NCBI RefSeq assembly: GCF_025813715.1
Contig: NZ_CP107532.1
Span: 5,212,501-5,276,500 of the forward strand
Source of the DNA: Methylobacterium sp. FF17
GTDB lineage: Bacteria > Pseudomonadota > Alphaproteobacteria > Rhizobiales > Beijerinckiaceae
Direction of reading: 5' to 3'
Length of the DNA: 64,000 nt
Shown one piece after another: positions 45,317 through 54,800 of the stretch (the first letter of the stretch is position 1; each line of letters begins with the position of its first letter). Below the pieces are notes generated by a model. The model had not been told where the DNA came from. It made no database searches and worked only from the letters and a program-made list of their open reading frames with translations. Both the position numbers and the translations under genes were made by a program.

Positions 45317-46596
45317 TCCGGAGTGCCGCACGGTTGGCGTGCGTGTCCTGGGCCGCCGCGGCTCTGTCGGCGACCCCGGTGATCGCGGAGGCGGGCGCGT
45401 CTGCGTCAGCCCCTCGAGCCGCGCAGGGGACGTCGCCCCTCGCGCAGACCCTGTGTCGGTCCCTCTCCGCGTCGATGGATGGGACGGGAACCGGGCCCGT
45501 CTTCGTGGCGAGCTACCGTCCGGGGCCGGGTGAAACGGCGTTGCCGCCGCCCCTGCGCACCTCGGCCTTTACCTACGACAACGCCCTGGCGGCGATCGCC
45601 CTCACCGCCTGCGGGGAGGTGGAGAGCGCCCGGCGCATCGGCGACGCGTTGCTCGCTGCGCTGGTGCGGGATCGGACCTTCTCGGACGGTCGGGTCCGGA
45701 ACGCCTATCGCGCCGGCCCGGTGGGCGACGGTCCGCTCGCCCTGCCGGGCTGGTGGGACGCCGAAGCGAAGCACTGGGCCGAGGACGCCTACCAGGATGG
45801 CACGGCCACGGGGAACGTCGCCTGGGCGGCCCTCGCCCTCCTGACCCTCGACGCCTCGGCGCCGGAGGCCGGCTACCGGGCCGGCGCCCGCCGGATGCTC
45901 GGCTGGATCGCCGATCAGACCGCCGATGCCCGCGAACCCGAGGGCTATTCCGGCGGGGTCGACGGCTTCGACCCGAGCCAGGTGCGGCTGGCGTGGAAAT
46001 CCACCGAGCACAACCTCGATGTGCACGCGCTCGCGGCCTGGCTCCATCGCCTCGACGGCCGCCCCGACGCGGCGCGGATCGCCGCGACGGCACGCGGCTT
46101 CCTCGATGCCGTTTATGCGCAGGAACCGGGCGTGTTTCGCCTCGGCACGACGCCCGAGGGCAAGCTCCAACCAACGACCCATGTGGCCCTGGATACGCAA
46201 CTCTGGCCCCTGATCGGGGTGAGCGATGCGCCCGGATCCTGGCAGCGGGCGCTCGACTTCGCCGAACGTCACCTCGCGACCCGCGGCGGCTTCGACTTCA
46301 ATGAGGATCGGGACGGTCTCTGGGTCGAGGGGACGGCGCAGGCCGCGCTCACCCTCCGGGCCCTCGGCCGGAGCGCGCGGGCCGAGGACCTTGTCGCGGT
46401 CCTGGCGGGGCAGGTCTCGCCCTCCGGCTTCCTGTTCGCCACCGATGTCGATCGTCTCACCACCGGCATTGCGATCGGGCCGGCGAGCCAGGAACCGGAC
46501 TTCTACTACTTCCGCCGGCCGCATCTCGGCGCCACCGCCTGGGGCGTCCTCGCGGCCAAGGGCTGGAATCCCTTCACCGGACGGAGCGTGGAGTAA
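45313..46596 (+). CDS. secreted six-hairpin (alpha/alpha barrel) protein of the exopolysaccharide operon
   Basis: I place the start at TTG 45313-45315, which overlaps the upstream stop as TTGA and opens a clear signal peptide (IRSAARLACVSWAAAALSAT, then PVIA). The 427-residue product contains repeated helical hairpin units with motifs such as SAFTYDNALAAIALTACGE, GNVAWAALALLTL, STEHNLDVHALAAWLHRLDG and WVEGTAQAALTLRALG. This is the layout of six-hairpin glycosidase-fold proteins. Catalytic residues cannot be named. It probably trims, cleaves or guides the polymer in the periplasm. No ATG start exists in frame after the overlap. Confidence 0.7.
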   Translation: MIRSAARLACVSWAAAALSATPVIAEAGASASAPRAAQGTSPLAQTLCRSLSASMDGTGTGPVFVASYRPGPGETALPPPLRTSAFTYDNALAAIALTACGEVESARRIGDALLAALVRDRTFSDGRVRNAYRAGPVGDGPLALPGWWDAEAKHWAEDAYQDGTATGNVAWAALALLTLDASAPEAGYRAGARRMLGWIADQTADAREPEGYSGGVDGFDPSQVRLAWKSTEHNLDVHALAAWLHRLDGRPDAARIAATARGFLDAVYAQEPGVFRLGTTPEGKLQPTTHVALDTQLWPLIGVSDAPGSWQRALDFAERHLATRGGFDFNEDRDGLWVEGTAQAALTLRALGRSARAEDLVAVLAGQVSPSGFLFATDVDRLTTGIAIGPASQEPDFYYFRRPHLGATAWGVLAAKGWNPFTGRSVE

Positions 46597-46604
46597 CCCC
46601 GACG

Positions 46605-48578
46605 ATGTTCGAAGCACCTCAGGACGCCCTCGCCGTCCTCACCACCGATCTCGGCATCCTCATCGGGCTGCTGGTCATGGCCGGCCTGCTGGATCGAACG
46701 AGCGCGGCCGCCCGCATCCTGTTCGGCGCGACCACGGCGGTGTTCATCCTCTGCTACGCCGCGTGGCGCTGGCACGACACCCTGCCCCGCCTGGAGCCGG
46801 GACTCGACAAGCTCTGGCCCTACCTGTTCTTCGCCTTCGAGGGCGTGGCGATCCTCTATACCCTGATGTCCATCGTCATCCTGTTCCGCTTCAAGGATCG
46901 CTCTGCCGAGGCCGATCGCGAGGAAGCGCGCCTGACGACGAGCGGGGCCTGGCCGGCCGTCGACATCTTCATCTGCACCTACAACGAGCCTCTCGACGTG
47001 GTGGAGAAGTCGATCATCCCGGCCCTTGCGGTCGATTACCCGAACGCCACGGTCTGGGTCTGCGACGACACCCGGCGCGATTGGCTGCGTGCCTACTGCG
47101 AGGAAGTCGGTGCGAACTACGTCACGCGGCCCGACAACACGGGTGCCAAGGCCGGCAACCTCAACAACGCGCTCCGCCATACGGCCGGCCTCACCAACGC
47201 GCCGATCATCCTGGTGCTCGATGCGGACTTCGCGGTGGCGCCCAACATCCTGCGTCGTACCGTCGGCCTCTTCCACGACGACCGGGCCGCCGTGGTTCAG
47301 ACCCCGCAATTCTTCTTCAACGCCGATCCGATCCAGCACAACCTGATGGCGTCCGAAGCCTGGGTCGACGACCAGCGCATCTTCTTCGACGTGTTCCAGC
47401 CGGCCAAGGATGCCTGGGGCTGCGCCTTCTGCGTCGGCACCTCCTTCCTGGTCCGACGGGATCGGGTCGTCGAGATGGGGGGCTTCCCGCACGATGCCAT
47501 CTGCGAGGACATCAACCTCACCTACTCGCTCATGCGCCACGGCTACCGTACGCACTGGCTGAACGAGCGCCTGAGTGCCGGGCTCTCGGCGGAGGGCCTG
47601 CCGGAATACATCACCCAGCGCACCCGCTGGTGCCTCGGGACCATGCAGGTCGCGCTGCTGAAAGCGGGACCCTTCTGGGGAGGCGACTACACCCTGATGC
47701 AGCGGCTGCACTACCTGCACGGTGTTCTGAACTGGCTGTGCAAGCCGTTCATCGTGCTCATGCTGGTGGCGCCATCGATCTACTGGTTCTTCGACATGCC
47801 GGCATTTTTCGCCGACTACCTCTCGTTCCTGCGCTACGGCCTGCCTGCGCTCTTCGCCCTCTGGACCTACAGCAGCTGGGTCTCGGGCCGACGCACGCTC
47901 CCTCTGTTCATGGAGGTAACGCACATCATGACGGCGCTGGCGATCAGCCTCACCCTGGTCTCGGCGGCGATCCGGCCCTTCGGGCGTCCGTTCAAGGTCA
48001 CCGACAAGGGCGGGGACCGCTCGGTGTCGATGGTGCGCTGGCGCATGGCCGCGGGCTTCGGCGGGATCGCACTGCTCTCGGCGGGTGCGATCGTGTGGTC
48101 CTTCGTCTCACCGTTCGGAGCCACCGAAATCTCGCCCATCGATTACTTCAACCTGATCTGGGCCGGTGTCGCGATGCTGTTCAGCTTCGTGGCCTTCCTC
48201 GTCTGCTTCGAGCGTCCGCGTGGAGCAGAGGAATTCCGGATCGAGGAGCCGGCGCGCGTGAGATCCGGCGGGATCGCTTACGACGCTGCCCTGGCGAGCC
48301 TCGGCATGGAAACCGCGCACCTGCGCCTGACGGCTCCGGAGCACGCCTTCGTGCCGGGCGACGCCGTCGACGTCCTCATCCACCAGATCGGCTGGGTTCC
48401 GGCCCGGCTGACCGCCCAATCGGATACGACGTTCGCCGTATCGCTCGCGCCGGATCGCCGGCAGCGTCAGATCCTCATCCTACGCCTGTTCACGCAGGCG
48501 GTCGATCCCATCGCCCGCACCGCCAGCCTGCCGATGGCCTTGCGTGGCCTGCTCGCCCGCTGCTTCCAGGTCGCATGA
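46605..48578 (+). CDS. cellulose-synthase-like GT2 glycosyltransferase
   Basis: A 657-residue processive family 2 glycosyltransferase. Two or three N-terminal helices (10-95) precede the catalytic domain: VDIFICTYNEPLD, D154/D155 in WVCDDTRRD, D206-A-D208, QTPQFFFN, catalytic E301-D302 in CEDINLTYSLM and Q338-R-T-R-W342 (the QxxRW acceptor motif). Several C-terminal helices and a degenerate PilZ-like tail (about 545-657) follow; the RxxxR and N/DxSxxG residues that bind cyclic di-GMP are not clear. The ATG at 46605 has GGAG upstream. No bcsB, bcsC or bcsZ is nearby, so the polymer need not be cellulose. Confidence 0.87.
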   Translation: MFEAPQDALAVLTTDLGILIGLLVMAGLLDRTSAAARILFGATTAVFILCYAAWRWHDTLPRLEPGLDKLWPYLFFAFEGVAILYTLMSIVILFRFKDRSAEADREEARLTTSGAWPAVDIFICTYNEPLDVVEKSIIPALAVDYPNATVWVCDDTRRDWLRAYCEEVGANYVTRPDNTGAKAGNLNNALRHTAGLTNAPIILVLDADFAVAPNILRRTVGLFHDDRAAVVQTPQFFFNADPIQHNLMASEAWVDDQRIFFDVFQPAKDAWGCAFCVGTSFLVRRDRVVEMGGFPHDAICEDINLTYSLMRHGYRTHWLNERLSAGLSAEGLPEYITQRTRWCLGTMQVALLKAGPFWGGDYTLMQRLHYLHGVLNWLCKPFIVLMLVAPSIYWFFDMPAFFADYLSFLRYGLPALFALWTYSSWVSGRRTLPLFMEVTHIMTALAISLTLVSAAIRPFGRPFKVTDKGGDRSVSMVRWRMAAGFGGIALLSAGAIVWSFVSPFGATEISPIDYFNLIWAGVAMLFSFVAFLVCFERPRGAEEFRIEEPARVRSGGIAYDAALASLGMETAHLRLTAPEHAFVPGDAVDVLIHQIGWVPARLTAQSDTTFAVSLAPDRRQRQILILRLFTQAVDPIARTASLPMALRGLLARCFQVA

Positions 48579-48780
48579 GGCGTAATCGGCACCGTGATGC
48601 CGCCTCGGGCGTGCCGCATACGCCAAGACCCTTCGCGCCGACCCAGTCGCGCCCGAGGAACATCTGTCCGGAAACCGACCGGGTATCCGGATTGAGGGCG
48701 CGGTCCGCGCGTGGCCTTGGGCCTCGGCGGACAGGCACGCTGCGTCCGCTCAGGACCGGGTGAGCGAAGGACAACCTCGC

Positions 48781-49902
48781 TCAGGGCATCTCGCCCTGGG
48801 CCCGAACCTCTGCGCCGCCGAACACGACGGCCCTCCGCAGAAGCGGGCGCGACAGGCCATAGATCAGGCGCGGCTCCGCCGGTGCGCTGATCGCATCGAG
48901 TGCGGCGCGATGCTCGGGAGAGAGCATGACATCGAGCGCAGCGATGTTGTCGGTCACCTGCGCCGGCCGGCTCACGCCCATCAGGGTCGAGGCCACACCC
49001 GATCGTCCGACCACCCAGGCGAGCGCGACGCGCGCCGGCGATTGCCCGATCGCCTCCGCCACCTGGCGGACCCCGTCGACGATGGTCCAGTTGCGCGGCG
49101 TGAACAGGCTGTCGCCGAACGGGTTGGCCCCGTCGAGTCGCTTGTCGTCGGCCGGCCGCATCTCGCTCGACTGCGCCGCATCGTTCGGCAGGCCGCCCGC
49201 ACGCGGGCCCGCCGCTTCCACGGTCGCGCGGTCGTACTTGCCGCTCAGCAGCCCGTAGGCCAGCGGCGACCACGGCACCACCCCCAGGCCGAACTCTGCG
49301 GCGAGGGGGATGTGCTCGTCCTCCACCTCCCGGTTCACGAGCGCGTAGAAGTATTGCAACGCGATCGGCCCCGGCTGGCCACGCGTCGCGGCCAGCGTCG
49401 CGAGCTTGGCGACGTACCAGGCGGGCGTGTTCGATATGCCCCAGTAGCGAACCTTCCCGGCGCGCACGAGACCGGCCATGGTCTCCAGCAACTCCTCGGC
49501 CGGCGTGATCCCATCCCAGACGTGCACCCAGTAGAGATCGATGTAGTCGGTCCGCAGGCGCCGCAGCGAGCCTTCCAGCGCGGCATGGACGTGCTTGGCA
49601 CCGTTGCCGCCGGCGTGCGGCCCGTGGCCCGTCGCGAACCCCGACTTGGTCGCGAGGACGATCCGGTCGCGCAGGTCCCGCTCGCTGATGAAGCGGCCGA
49701 GCATCGCCTCGCCCTCGCCGCCCGCGTACACGTCGGCCGTGTCCACGAAGTTGCCGCCTCGCTCCAGATAGGCGTCGAACACCGCCCGGCTGCCGGCTTC
49801 GTCTAGCCCCCAGCGCGCGGTGCCGAAGGTCATGGTGCCGAGCGCGAGCGGACTGACCGCGAGGCCGGAGCGGCCGAGCGTGCGGTACTGCGTGAGGTCC
49901 AT
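48781..49902 (-). CDS. aldo/keto reductase
   Basis: A 373-residue NADPH-type aldo/keto reductase with a full catalytic tetrad: D54 and Y59 (FVDTADVYAGG), K86 (ATKSGF) and H127 (YWVHVWDG). C-terminal cofactor-binding blocks include PWSPLAYGLLSGKY and TLMGVSRPAQVTDNI. The start ATG is at 49900-49902. It lies divergent from a LysR gene across about 100 bases, so it is probably the regulated target. The carbonyl substrate is unknown. Confidence 0.9.
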   Translation of the reverse strand: MDLTQYRTLGRSGLAVSPLALGTMTFGTARWGLDEAGSRAVFDAYLERGGNFVDTADVYAGGEGEAMLGRFISERDLRDRIVLATKSGFATGHGPHAGGNGAKHVHAALEGSLRRLRTDYIDLYWVHVWDGITPAEELLETMAGLVRAGKVRYWGISNTPAWYVAKLATLAATRGQPGPIALQYFYALVNREVEDEHIPLAAEFGLGVVPWSPLAYGLLSGKYDRATVEAAGPRAGGLPNDAAQSSEMRPADDKRLDGANPFGDSLFTPRNWTIVDGVRQVAEAIGQSPARVALAWVVGRSGVASTLMGVSRPAQVTDNIAALDVMLSPEHRAALDAISAPAEPRLIYGLSRPLLRRAVVFGGAEVRAQGEMP

Positions 49903-49998
49903 TGTTGCATATCCCTGCTGATTCCAGACAGGATAGCGCCACCATCCAGGGTGAATTAGCCCGAATCGGCGACAAGGGCCTGTGAGCGGAATTCAGGA

Positions 49999-50892
49999 AT
50001 GCGACGGGGTACGCTCGACGATCTCGCGGCCTTCGCGGCGGTCGCGCGCAGCCGCAGCTTCACGCGTGCGGCGGCCGAACTCGGCCTGTCGCCTTCGGCG
50101 CTCAGCCACGCCGTGCGTGGGCTGGAGGAGCGGCTCGGGGTCCGGCTGCTCGCGCGTACCACGCGCAGCGTCGCTCCGACGCAAGCCGGCGAACGGCTCA
50201 TGCGTTCGCTGGCCCCGGCGCTGGCGGAGGTCGCGTGCGGGCTTGCAGCGCTCGCCGACTGGCGCGGCGCGCCGTCCGGTGCGCTTCGTCTGACGACCTT
50301 CTCCTCGGCCGCGCGCCGCGTGCTCGACCCGGTCCTGCCGCGCTTCCTCCTTGATCATCCGGCCGTCTCGGTCGAGGTCGTCATCGACGATAGCCTGACC
50401 GACATCATCGCGGCCCGGTTCGATGCCGGCATCCGCTTCGGCGAGACGGTGGAGCGCGACATGGTGGCGGTGCGCCTGGGGCCGGACCTGCGCACGGTGG
50501 TGGTCGGCACGCCCGGCTACTTCGCGCGCCATCCGCAGCCCAGGACACCGGCCGACCTCGAGGCGCACAACTGCGTCAACTATCGGCTGGTCGGCGGGGG
50601 CGGATTGCTGCCGTGGGAGTTCACGCAGAGCGGCCAGGAGATACGCGTGCGCGTCGGCGGCCAACTCACCGTCAACGATGCGCTCCTGGCGGGGGCGGCC
50701 GTGCGGGCCGGTGCCGGGCTCGGCTATATGCTCGAGGAAGACGTGGCCGCCGAGATCGCGGCGGGCCACCTCGTTCAGGTTCTGACGGACTGGTGCGCGC
50801 CCTTCCCAGGCTACCACCTCTACCATCCGCGCCAGCAGGCGACACCGGCGCTTCGCGCCCTGATCGATGCCGTGCGTTGGATCGGACCATGA
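49999..50892 (+). CDS. LysR-family regulator, divergent from aldo/keto reductase
   Basis: A 297-residue LysR protein. Helix-turn-helix: VARSRSFTRAAAELGLSPSA with LSHAVRGLEERLGVRLLART. The effector domain (DIIAARFDAGIRFGETVERD, GYFARHPQPRTPADLEAHNC) places it with regulators often found opposite aldo/keto reductases or short-chain dehydrogenases. The ATG at 49999 is preceded closely by AGGA. It likely controls the reductase and itself. A decayed IS element starts 30 bases after its stop. Confidence 0.88.
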   Translation: MRRGTLDDLAAFAAVARSRSFTRAAAELGLSPSALSHAVRGLEERLGVRLLARTTRSVAPTQAGERLMRSLAPALAEVACGLAALADWRGAPSGALRLTTFSSAARRVLDPVLPRFLLDHPAVSVEVVIDDSLTDIIAARFDAGIRFGETVERDMVAVRLGPDLRTVVVGTPGYFARHPQPRTPADLEAHNCVNYRLVGGGGLLPWEFTQSGQEIRVRVGGQLTVNDALLAGAAVRAGAGLGYMLEEDVAAEIAAGHLVQVLTDWCAPFPGYHLYHPRQQATPALRALIDAVRWIGP

Positions 50893-50921
50893 CCTGTTCC
50901 GGTCCGACGCGGCCGAAGTCG

Positions 50922-51432
50922 TAGAAGCTGTCATGAACTGGCCGCGCGTTGCGCGGCGTGTTTGAGCATGAGGCAGACGAAGGCGACGATGTGGAGGTCT
51001 GCCAGCGTGATGGGAGAGCGCTCGTAATTCTTGACGAAGCGGCGGACGCGCGTCGCCCGGGCGAAGGAGCGTTCCACCACCCAGCGCCATGGCAAGAGGA
51101 CGAAGTCGCGGTTGGCTTGCGGCAGATCGTCGACCCGTTGCCCGAAGCACCCGGCCGCAAGCCAGCGCTGGGCCCGCTGGTAGGCCGCGTCCCACGGCGG
51201 CAGGTCGTTGGGCATCCAGCGCCACGGCGCACCCGTCTTCACAACGTAGCGCCGCCCGTTGAACACCGCGCGCAGACTGTGCTCGCGCTGCCCCGCATCC
51301 TCGCGCAGCAGCGTCAGGTAGGGAGCGACCCGCTCCTATTCTTCATCCGAGACGTCGACGGGTCGGCTTTGCTTGAAGAGGTCATGCCCCTCCAGCTGGA
51401 ACCCAGCCGTCACAGGGCCATAACAGCCTCTA
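50922..51432 (-). mobile_element. IS5-family insertion sequence remnant
   Basis: About 510 bases bounded by imperfect inverted ends TAGAAGCTGTCATG (50922-50935) and, on the other strand, TAGAGGCTGTTATG (51419-51432), 12 of 14 identical. Inside lies a broken IS5-type transposase. Intact relatives are about 800-900 bases, so roughly a third of the element is gone. A TA target duplication, as for the IS427 group, is compatible with both ends. Confidence 0.7.
50931..51390 (-). pseudogene. IS5-type transposase pseudogene (nonsense codon plus internal deletion)
   Basis: Read on the minus strand, the frame runs SRPVDVSDEE, a TAG stop at about 51341-51343, then ERVAPYLTLLREDAGQREHS and VKTGAPWRWMPNDLPPW, all typical of the N-terminal half of IS5-group transposases. 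The stop stands where the family has tryptophan (TGG to TAG). After QRWLAAGCFG the sequence jumps directly to the extreme C-terminal part (FVLLPWRWVVERSFARATRV and KNYERSPITLADL), so the DDE catalytic middle is deleted. The gene cannot make an active enzyme. The stop codon falls inside the left inverted end. Confidence 0.75.
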
Positions 51433-51897
51433 GACATTTCTGAAGCAGTCGTTTGTCGATAGACTTCGGTTGGGTCAGTGAGCCTCTCCGTCCTTGATCC
51501 CACAGTGTGGCGACACGGTTGCTCACCGTGCTGCAAGGGCTTCATCGTCCGCCGCAGCAATGATTCATGCGGCAAACCTCCGATGACAATTACGGAACTA
51601 TCCTCAAATAGCGACTTGCTACGGATCTCTGCGGCTCATCGAGCTACTCCTTGGGAGTTACTCGGAGTACCTTTATATTTATCCGAACGAACGGATTACT
51701 ATCAAATATTCAATTTGGTATTAAACGCCTAAAATCAATACAGTTTTCGTTGACGACCCAATGCAAGAGCCTTAATCGAAATCGGCAGCTGATTTCTGCA
51801 AGTTCTTGCGCGTTTAGTCCCAAGACAATCGTCGTTGGCTAGCAACGAAATACCGCGATCTCTCGTGGATATGTGCGCGCGTTACTGGGGGCCTATA
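51433..51897. other. AT-rich leader of the giant peroxidase gene
   Basis: About 460 bases between the IS remnant and the peroxidase start. It is AT-rich from about 51,560 to 51,830 and contains no frame I trust. It should contain the promoter; no known operator was recognised. Confidence 0.45.
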
Positions 51898-54800
51898 ATG
51901 GTTGCGCTCGTCAGACATGACCTTGAGTTCATTCTCAGGCAGATTGAAATCGCGGAAGCTCATGCCGGGGGCGGCATTCTTGCCGAGCTGGTCGCTGGAT
52001 ACAACGGGAATGACGGCCTCACGCAGGCACATCTGCTTCCCTATGGCCTTCGAACTGTCGATGGCAGCTACAACAATCTGCTTCCGGGACGTGAGAAATG
52101 GGGAGCGTCGGATCAAAGCTTTCCTGGCCTCTTCACGCCCACATACATCAATGACGCAGATGGCGATCGCTATGATTTCAATCCACTGCCCAATATGGAA
52201 ACGTGGTTCTCCAACAACGACTATGCGAATGCCGGCGCCCGGTCTGGATCGCAACCCGGCCCTGGCAGCGGCACGGTCATTGACGCCGATCCGCGGATCA
52301 TCTCAAACCTGATCGTCGATCAAACCCTGGACAATCCGGCTGCCATCGCGGCGGCGCTGACCCATGCGGGCTTGGCGGGCCAGCCGCTGATGACGGCACT
52401 GAGCGAGATCGTCAGTGCGCACAGCGCCGCCAAGGCGGCGCCCGCCGATCTCGGCGCCAGCGCCGGCCTCGCCGCCAAGCTGGTGCAATACGGCGTCGAG
52501 ATGGACGGAAACACCATCTATCTGCCGAACGTCTCGCCCGACGAAGGATTGTCTTCGCCCTTCAACGGCTGGATGACGATCTTCGGACAGTTCTTTGATC
52601 ACGGCCTCGATCTTGTCGCCAAGGGTGGCAACGGCACCGTCTACGTGCCGTTGTCCCCCGGCGATCCGCTCTACGTGCCCGGCGGGCAGAACTACATTCC
52701 GCTGACCCGCGTCAGCGTCGAAGCCGGTGCGGACGGGGTTCTGGGCACTACCGACGATGGCGCGGGTCCCCGCAACCTGACCACACCGTGGGTCGACCAG
52801 AACCAGACCTATGCTTCGACTGCATCGAAGCAGGTCTTCATGCGCGAGTACATCCCCGCTCCCGATGGCAAGCCGATCGCGTCCGGACATCTCCTGGAAG
52901 GCGGCAACGGCGGTCTTGCCACCTGGGCCGACATCAAAGCGCAGGCGAGGGACGTACTTGGTATTGCGTTGACCGACCTCAACGTCGGCAACATCCCGCT
53001 CGTCGCCGCTGACCAGTACGGCAACTTCATCCCGGGCCCGAACGGCTATCCGCAACTCGTCGTAGGCATGGGTCCCGATGGCGTCCTCGGGACGGCCGAC
53101 GACGTGCTGCGCGAGGGCGACCCGGCGGCCCCAGTCAGCGCCCAGGGCGTGGTTCTAACAGGACACGCATTCCTCGACGACATCGCCCATGCCGCCGTGC
53201 CGGTGGTGACCGGTGGTGAGCTCCAAGCGGACGGCGATACGGCCCTCGGTTATGGGAATGCGGACGGAACACCGGGCCCCCAGGGCCAGCGCGGGGCGAC
53301 CGCTTACGACAACGAATTGCTCGACCGACACTTCGTCGCCGGCGATGGACGCGCCAACGAGAACATCGCGCTGACCGCGGTTCACCAGGTGTTCCATGCC
53401 GAGCACAACCGTGTGGTGGAGATGACGAAGCAGATCGCCCTCGACTCGGGGGATCTCACCTTCCTCAACAAGTGGCTGCTGGTCGACGTCGAGGCCATTC
53501 CGACCACGGATGCGGGCAGGGCCGCCCTGGTATGGGACGGCGAGCGGCTGTTCCAGGCCGGCCGGTTCACCAATGAAATGGAGTACCAGCACCTGGTGTT
53601 CGAAGAGTTCGGCCGCATGATGCAGCCCGATATCGACGCGTTCGTGTTCGAGCCATCGGCTGACATCAACCCAAGCATCGCAGCCGAGTTCGCGCACGTC
53701 GTCTACCGCTTCGGCCACTCGATGCTGCGGCAGGACATCGCCGTCATTGCGATAGATGCGGAGGGCAAGCCGGTCCAGAACGACATCACGCTGTTCGACG
53801 GTTTCCTTAATCCGGTCATGTACGACTCCCTCGGCGCCGCAGAGGTCGCGTCGGGAGCCATCATCCGAGGCATGAGCCGGCAGACCGGTAGCGAGATCGA
53901 CGAGTTCGTAACCGACGTATTGCGCAATCAACTCCTTGGCATCCCGCTTGATCTCGCCACCATCAACTTGGCACGCGGTCGCGATGTCGGCACCCCGACA
54001 CTGAATGTAGCGCGGGGACGGTTCTTCGAGGAAACCGGCGACACGCTGCTGAAGCCCTATGAGAGCTGGGCCGACTTCGCTCTGAACCTTAAAAATCCCG
54101 CCTCGATCATCAACTTCGTCGCGGCCTACGGGAACCACGCGTCTGTGCTGAATACCACCGATACGCCGCGGACAACCGTCGAACTGCGCGAAGCCGCAAC
54201 GAGGCTGGTCCTCGGTGATTCCACCCTGACGGGGACCGCGAAGGCCGACTTCGATGCCGACCGGCTCGACTTCCTTAACCACACCGGCGCCTATGCAGGC
54301 GACGGTACGCTCGGCGGCCTGAACACCGTCGACTTCTGGATGGGTGGTCTTGCCGAGAAGAAGATGGCGTTCGGCGGCATGCTGGGCTCGACCTTCAGCT
54401 TCGTTTTCCAGATGACGATGGAAAATCTGCAAGATGCTGATCGGTTCTACTATCTATCTCGTACCCAGGGTTTGAACCTGCTCAATGAGCTCGAGAACAA
54501 CACGTTCGCCGAGCTCGTGATGCGGAATACCGACCTCGGCGCCGCGAACGCCACTGCGCTGCCCGGCAATCTCTTCTCGGCATTTCAGATGCCGACCTTG
54601 GAACTGGATATCGGCAAGCAACTGAGTGCCGATCCCGTATTAGATAATCCGTTCCTGGGAGGCTTTTCCAAGCTGGTGGAGCGCGTGGACGCCGATAGCG
54701 ACGGGGTGGCCGAGGCGATCCGCGTGAACAGCAACGAGCATTTCACGATCGGCGGCACGGAGGACAACGACATCATCGTGTCGGGCGGCGGCGACGACGC

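Noticed and set aside
46605..48578. Calling the GT2 gene bcsA (cellulose synthase)
   Set aside because: The synthase motifs fit, but bcsB, bcsC and bcsZ are absent and the PilZ-like tail lacks clear cyclic di-GMP residues.
46226..48763. An 845-codon plus-strand frame overlapping the GT2 gene in another phase
   Set aside because: Arginine/histidine/proline-rich shadow; the GT2 motifs lie in the other frame.
51478..51732. Short plus-strand frame between the IS remnant and the peroxidase gene
   Set aside because: AT-rich, no ribosome site or domain, and lies where the peroxidase promoter is expected.
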